From contig CALGHE010000021.1 in the NCBI GenBank assembly GCA_937915765.1, positions 1 through 64,000 of the forward strand: DNA of 64,000 nucleotides, given 5' to 3'. Made by a program: the position numbers and the translations under genes. Positions 60,035 through 64,000 of this stretch are shown one piece after another. The notes beneath the pieces are model-generated. The model worked only from the letters and a program-made list of their open reading frames with translations. It did no database searches and was not told the DNA's origin. Source of the stretch: an uncultured Bacteroidales bacterium (GTDB lineage Bacteria > Bacteroidota > Bacteroidia > Bacteroidales > Paludibacteraceae). Numbering within the stretch: the stretch's first letter is position 1; the number at the start of each line of letters is the position of its first letter.

Positions 60035-61134
60035 TGAAAGTTGTTCATTACATACCAGGTATAGACCGTGCGGACGGAGGTACGGCAACTTACATGCAGA
60101 CACTCGCAAAGTATCTTGGCATGATGGCGGAAGTTCACATATGCACGCATGAGTCGCGCAATCCAGTGGAGGTGCCCAACGCTCAAGTGCATTATTTTTC
60201 GAGTAGTTTGAAACGTCTTGCAGATGTGAAGAAGCAATGGCTCGACCTGATGGATTCGATTAAGCCAGATGTGGTCCATGTGAATTGTTGCTGGTTGCCG
60301 CTTTGCTCTTTGGTTCAGAAATGGTCGCAGAATATGGGTGTCAAGGTGGTGCTTTCGCCTCATGGCATGTTGGAGCCTTGGATTGTGAAGCGTAATTATT
60401 GGACAAAGAAATTGCCGGCTTTGCTTTTATATCAGAAGGAAGCGATAAAGTCTGCTGATTTGATTCATGCAACTGCTGAAAGCGAGAAGGGAAATATTCT
60501 TAGACTGAAATATAATGATAAAATTGCAGTTGTTCCTAATAGCGTTGATTTGTCTGAAATAAAGCTGAAAGATGAATGGAGCAGAAAAAGGCAGGCTTTA
60601 TTTCTCTCTCGCGTTCATGTGAAGAAGGGGGTTGAGCTTCTGATTGATGCGGTTACGGAACTGCGTGGAGGCGGAGAGTGTTTAGATGTGAGTTTTGTTG
60701 TGGCTGGCGAGGGCGAGAAAGAGTATAGAGATGGCATTCAACGGCGAATCGAAGAGAGGGGGTTGCAGGATGTTGTTGAGTTGGTTGGCGGAATTTATGG
60801 CGAGCAGAAGTGGATGGCTTATCGAAATGCAGACGTTTTTGTCCTCCCTACATTTTCGGAAAATTTTGGGATTGCTATAGCTGAGGCTTTGGCGTCCGGG
60901 ACTCCGGTTATTACAACTCAAGGCACGCCATGGAAGGATTTGGAAACAGACTCTTGCGGATGCTGGATAAAAACAGACGTGAAAAGTTTGGCGGATGCTT
61001 TGCGGAAAATGTTCTCTCTGAATGAGGTCGAACTGAAGACGTTAGGAGTTAACGCTCGTAGGCTGATTGAACGCAAGTATTCTGCAGAACAGACGGCAAA
61101 ACAGATGCTTGAGTTGTATGAAAGTTTAATGTGA
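60031..61134 (+). CDS. family 4 glycosyltransferase
   Basis: The 367-aa enzyme shows VVHYIPGIDRADGGTATYMQ, DVVHVNCCWLPLCSLVQKWS, VVLSPHGMLEPWIVKRNYWT, KALFLSRVHVKKGVELLIDA-like strand (read as QALFLSRVHVKKGV) and PTFSENFGIAIAEALASGTP with the EX7E pattern. LSPHGMLEPW is typical of glycosyltransferases of the WbuB/WcaI-like capsule group. Donor unknown. Confidence 0.9.
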   Translation: MMKVVHYIPGIDRADGGTATYMQTLAKYLGMMAEVHICTHESRNPVEVPNAQVHYFSSSLKRLADVKKQWLDLMDSIKPDVVHVNCCWLPLCSLVQKWSQNMGVKVVLSPHGMLEPWIVKRNYWTKKLPALLLYQKEAIKSADLIHATAESEKGNILRLKYNDKIAVVPNSVDLSEIKLKDEWSRKRQALFLSRVHVKKGVELLIDAVTELRGGGECLDVSFVVAGEGEKEYRDGIQRRIEERGLQDVVELVGGIYGEQKWMAYRNADVFVLPTFSENFGIAIAEALASGTPVITTQGTPWKDLETDSCGCWIKTDVKSLADALRKMFSLNEVELKTLGVNARRLIERKYSAEQTAKQMLELYESLM

Positions 61135-61153
61135 ATAACGTAATGTGCTATAT

Positions 61154-62134
61154 ATGAGGAAAATTTGTTTGTCTGTGCTTATTCCGATGTACAATGTGGA
61201 AAAGTATATCGGAGAGTGTCTTGATTCAATATTGAGCAACAAAGTTCAAGATTTTGAATATGAGGTGATAGTGGCTGATGATGGTTCCACAGATGGCTCG
61301 TTGAGTGTGGCGAAGGATTTTGAGGCAAGGTATGATAATGTGAAGGTGTTTTCTTTTGCTAACAGAGGGGCTAGTCTGACGAGAAAGTTTTTGTTGAACG
61401 AAGCTAAGGGCGACTTTGTGTGGTTCGTTGACGCTGATGATTATGTGGATGAAAATGTATTTGTATGTATTCAGAAAGCGTTGGATGAAGAAAAAACAGA
61501 TGTTTTGATATTTGACTACAGGCTGAAAGTTGGCGAGGATTTTTTGCAAGGTGATTTTAGAGAGGAAAAGGAGAGTACTTACGACAATGGTATTGCCTGC
61601 TGGTTAAATTGCAAGTTGAATGTGGAGGTTTGGAATAAAGTCATTCGAAAATCTTTGTTAGATGAGACTTGTTTTGTTGACCGAAGGTGCTATTGTGAGG
61701 ATTTGTACTTTATATTTAGATTGTTTTCTGCAGCTCAAAATGTTAAAGTCGCAACCTTTTGCGGTTATTATTACAGACGATTAGACACATCCGTTTCTAT
61801 TGCGGTCGAGTTTCAGAAAGATCGCCTGTATGACCATTTAGGCTTTTTTCATAGTCTGAATGTGGTGGCTGGTAAAGATACGGCGGGTTATCGTGCTACG
61901 TTTTTTGCGCGTGTCATTAGGAATGTGGGATTTGTCTTTAGAACTGTACAGATGGATGCTGGCGTGGAAAAAGATTGGTGCAGGAAAGCTACGGGCGAGA
62001 TTGCAACTTTTGTAAAAAGAAATGGCGTGTTTTATAAACATGGTCTTACATTGTTGTTCTGTGCGATAAGTACGTATTCTTATATGAACATGAGAACTTG
62101 GGTAAGCAGAAAATTGCAAAGATTCAGAAGCTGA
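61154..62134 (+). CDS. family 2 glycosyltransferase
   Basis: The 326-aa GT-A protein begins KICLSVLIPMYNVEKYIGEC and has EVIVADDGSTDGSLSVAKDF, NRGASLTRKFLLNEAKGDFV and FVDADDYVDENVF (DxD). CEDLYFIFRLF is the ED block. RGASLTRK replaces the more common G-s-ARN. I chose ATG 61154 over the in-frame TTG at 61145. The following GT4 starts at TGATG over its stop. Confidence 0.88.
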   Translation: MRKICLSVLIPMYNVEKYIGECLDSILSNKVQDFEYEVIVADDGSTDGSLSVAKDFEARYDNVKVFSFANRGASLTRKFLLNEAKGDFVWFVDADDYVDENVFVCIQKALDEEKTDVLIFDYRLKVGEDFLQGDFREEKESTYDNGIACWLNCKLNVEVWNKVIRKSLLDETCFVDRRCYCEDLYFIFRLFSAAQNVKVATFCGYYYRRLDTSVSIAVEFQKDRLYDHLGFFHSLNVVAGKDTAGYRATFFARVIRNVGFVFRTVQMDAGVEKDWCRKATGEIATFVKRNGVFYKHGLTLLFCAISTYSYMNMRTWVSRKLQRFRS

Positions 62135-63294
62135 TGAATATAGTTTTTCTTATTGGTGTCTATCCAAATTATGGAGGCACGGAAAAAATAACAACGGTTC
62201 TTGCGAATCGTTTTGCGGCGGATGGAAACAGAGTTTGGATTGCGTCGTTTGAGCAGCCTCGTCCGGAGTTGGCGGCAGATTTGAATGAAACGGTGCAACT
62301 TGTCAGTCTGAATTATCCGGTCAAGTCAAAAGCCAATGAGGCGACTTTGCGGAAGCTTGTGCAGGACGAAAAGATTGATGTCATTATAAACCAGTGGTGC
62401 TTGCCTTATTTTGTGACTCAGCTTTGCAATAGGGCAAGGAGGGGCACATCGTGCAAGTTGATTTCGGTGCTTCATGGTGTGCCGGACAGAAGCAAGAAGG
62501 TGATTGTTGCAGAGGATAGTGTAAAGGCAGCTTCTGGTCTGAAAAAAGTTGTAGCTGAATTTAAATTATGGGCCGTAAATAAAGTGATTCAAGGCAGCTT
62601 GCGTTACGTTTATAAAAACAGCGACAAGTACGTGCTTCTTTCTCCAAGCTTTAAAGCTTCTTTCGAAAAATACGCCTTGATGAGGTGTTCTGACGATAAA
62701 TTGCTTGCTATAGGCAATCCTGTTACAATAGATGTAGAGCCTTGCAGGTTTGAGGATAAGAGAAAGCAGATCCTTTACGTGGGACGCATAGACAAGGAGA
62801 ATAAGCGTGTCAATAGGATTGTTGAGGCTTGGGAGGCTTTGTTTAATGACTATCCGGACTGGTCGCTTGTGCTGGTGGGCGATGGTCCGCACCGTTCCGA
62901 ATTGGAGGCTTATGTGCGGAATAACGGAGTGGAGCGAGTCTCTTTCGAGGGTTTTGTAAAGGAGGAGCCTGTTGAATATTACAAAAAATCGTCGATACTG
63001 ATGCTGACGTCGGATTTGGAAGGTTTTGGGTTAGTTGTGGTAGATGGAATGAGTTACGGAGTTGTTCCGGTTGTTTACGGAAGTTATTCTACAATTTATG
63101 ATATTCTGGATAATGGAGTGGACGGATTTATAACATCCTACCCTTACAATAAAGAAGAGACTCTGAAGGCTTTGAAGTCCTTAATGGATGATGAAGAACA
63201 GCTGCGGCGTATGTCAGAAGCGGCTAAAATCAAGTCGCGATTGTTTTCTGTCGATAGTGTTTACGAGAAGTGGATAGACTTATTAAATTCTTGA
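62134..63294 (+). CDS. family 4 glycosyltransferase
   Basis: The 386-aa enzyme has NIVFLIGVYPNYGGTEKITT, a PNYGG-E start typical of GalNAc/GlcNAc-alpha transferases, CKLISVLHGVPDRSKK, ILYVGRIDKENKRVNRIVEA, LVLVGDGPHRSEL and the donor block SDLEGFGLVVVDGMSYGVVP. The EX7E motif reads EX7D here. I chose ATG 62134, overlapping the previous stop by 1 nt, since the longer frame reads back into the GT2. Confidence 0.9.
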   Translation: MNIVFLIGVYPNYGGTEKITTVLANRFAADGNRVWIASFEQPRPELAADLNETVQLVSLNYPVKSKANEATLRKLVQDEKIDVIINQWCLPYFVTQLCNRARRGTSCKLISVLHGVPDRSKKVIVAEDSVKAASGLKKVVAEFKLWAVNKVIQGSLRYVYKNSDKYVLLSPSFKASFEKYALMRCSDDKLLAIGNPVTIDVEPCRFEDKRKQILYVGRIDKENKRVNRIVEAWEALFNDYPDWSLVLVGDGPHRSELEAYVRNNGVERVSFEGFVKEEPVEYYKKSSILMLTSDLEGFGLVVVDGMSYGVVPVVYGSYSTIYDILDNGVDGFITSYPYNKEETLKALKSLMDDEEQLRRMSEAAKIKSRLFSVDSVYEKWIDLLNS

Positions 63295-63297
63295 GAG

Positions 63298-64000
63298 ATG
63301 TCTGAATGCAAATTATCGATATTAGTTCCGTTTTATAACGTTGGCGAGTTCATAAAGCCTCTTCTTGATTGCTTTGAAAAACTTACATTGCCAGAAGAGG
63401 ATTACGAAATAATCTTTTGGAATGACGGTTCTACAGATCAGTCTGTGGATTATGTGAAGGCGTTTTTGGGTGCTAAGAAAAACAGGTTTCTTTATAGCTC
63501 GAGTAACTTAGGGATTTATCCAACAAGAAATAAGTTGCTGAATGTGGCTAAGGGAGATTATATTTGGTTTGTAGATGCGGACGATTTGCTGGAGCCTTCC
63601 AAGGTTTCAGGCTTGCTGGAAAAGTGTTTTGAGAATGATTTGGATTTGCTCTGTTTCAGTTATGAGAAGGTTACGGAGGACTTGCAAACTGTACTGGAGC
63701 GTTGCGTGACGCAAGATACAGGTTTGGTAAAAGGTAGAGACTATTATTCTGAAAATAAAATGGACGGATATCTGTGGATTCGTTTCTTTAAACGTAAGAT
63801 GTTGCTTGACAGTGGTTTGCGGTTTGACGAGTCGTTGAAAGTGCTGGGGGATTATGATTTTACGCAAAAGATAGTGTCTGTGACAGATAGGATGATGGGC
63901 GTTTCAGATGTCGCTTATACGTATAGGGAACGAAATGGCTCTTTGCTGCATGAGAAAGGCTCTGACGAAAGGGTGGTGCTTGCATTGCTGAAGATATTGG
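63298..64000 (+). CDS. family 2 glycosyltransferase, truncated by the window end
   Basis: ATG 63298, three bases after the previous stop, opens a frame that stays open to the last base. The visible 234 codons read CKLSILVPFYNVGEFIKPLL, IIFWNDGSTDQSVDYVKAFL, SNLGIYPTRNKLLNVAKGDY and FVDADDLLEP (DxD), with LGDYDFTQKI as the ED-like block. It shows that operon 2 continues beyond the window. Confidence 0.87.
   Translation, partial: MSECKLSILVPFYNVGEFIKPLLDCFEKLTLPEEDYEIIFWNDGSTDQSVDYVKAFLGAKKNRFLYSSSNLGIYPTRNKLLNVAKGDYIWFVDADDLLEPSKVSGLLEKCFENDLDLLCFSYEKVTEDLQTVLERCVTQDTGLVKGRDYYSENKMDGYLWIRFFKRKMLLDSGLRFDESLKVLGDYDFTQKIVSVTDRMMGVSDVAYTYRERNGSLLHEKGSDERVVLALLKIL

Noticed and set aside
1..64000. 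transposase, integrase, tRNA, rRNA or invertible promoter repeats
   Set aside because: I looked for IS-type proteins, tRNA-like cloverleaf sequences, and inverted repeats flanking the operon promoters as in phase-variable Bacteroides capsules, and found none I could support.

Overview
The window is a Bacteroidales-type (Bacteroidota) chromosome segment dominated by two long, forward-strand surface-polysaccharide operons. The assignment rests on repeated matches to the Bacteroidota promoter pattern TTTG-N19/20-TAnnTTTG, on the gene families (rny-zapA-coiled-coil neighbourhood, ApbE, Wza/Wzc pairs, UDP-galactopyranose mutase, AAA-ATPase-like/PD-(D/E)XK proteins) and on the low GC content. Genus cannot be fixed from the sequence alone.

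Positions 1-6.6 kb are ordinary housekeeping: the tail of an AraC-type regulator; a leftward operon for a coiled-coil (ZapB-like) protein, ZapA and ribonuclease Y; a rightward set for ApbE, an RsmF-like rRNA m5C methyltransferase and a PhnP-like metallo-hydrolase; and a leftward pair for a small membrane protein and an FtsB/DivIC-like protein.

Operon 1 (about 6.7-32.8 kb) starts with a roughly 250-nt leader. It encodes RmlB, a UDP-glucose dehydrogenase-type enzyme, a flippase, acyltransferases, a sugar aminotransferase, a CapK/PaaK-like adenylate-forming enzyme, a NeuD/PglD-like acetyltransferase, a WecF-like (GT56) transferase, a TupA-like ATP-grasp, GT2 and GT4 glycosyltransferases, an EpsG-like polymerase, a pyruvyltransferase/FrhB pair and a secreted glycosidase. 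It is visibly remodelled. Two toxin-antitoxin modules have intact antitoxins but toxins broken by early stop codons, and a third possible pair (DUF3990 plus partner) is intact. One acyltransferase is a multi-frameshift pseudogene, and three pieces of dead GT4 genes remain. A stretch with an unrecognised 328-aa protein, an AAA-ATPase-like/PD-(D/E)XK protein, glf and manA separates it from operon 2.

Operon 2 (37.6 kb to the window end) has a textbook promoter and a roughly 210-nt leader, then wza, wzc, wzm, wzt, an FrhB/pyruvyltransferase pair, many GT2/GT4 transferases, O-acyltransferases, an LtaS-like alkaline-phosphatase-superfamily transferase and an O-antigen ligase/polymerase. Most genes overlap by 1-4 nt (ATGA or TGATG), so it is very probably one transcript. 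Genes from about 40.9 to 51.5 kb look more AT-rich than wza/wzc and the distal part, as expected for an exchanged cassette.

The most interesting signal is non-coding. The leaders of both operons carry the same 45-nt element near the predicted transcript 5' end: two hairpins whose stems are kept by compensatory base changes, ending in GGGAAA. I propose a shared operon-polarity or antitermination element, analogous in role to ops/RfaH or UpxY systems, that would co-regulate the two loci. No NusG-like regulator is encoded in the window.
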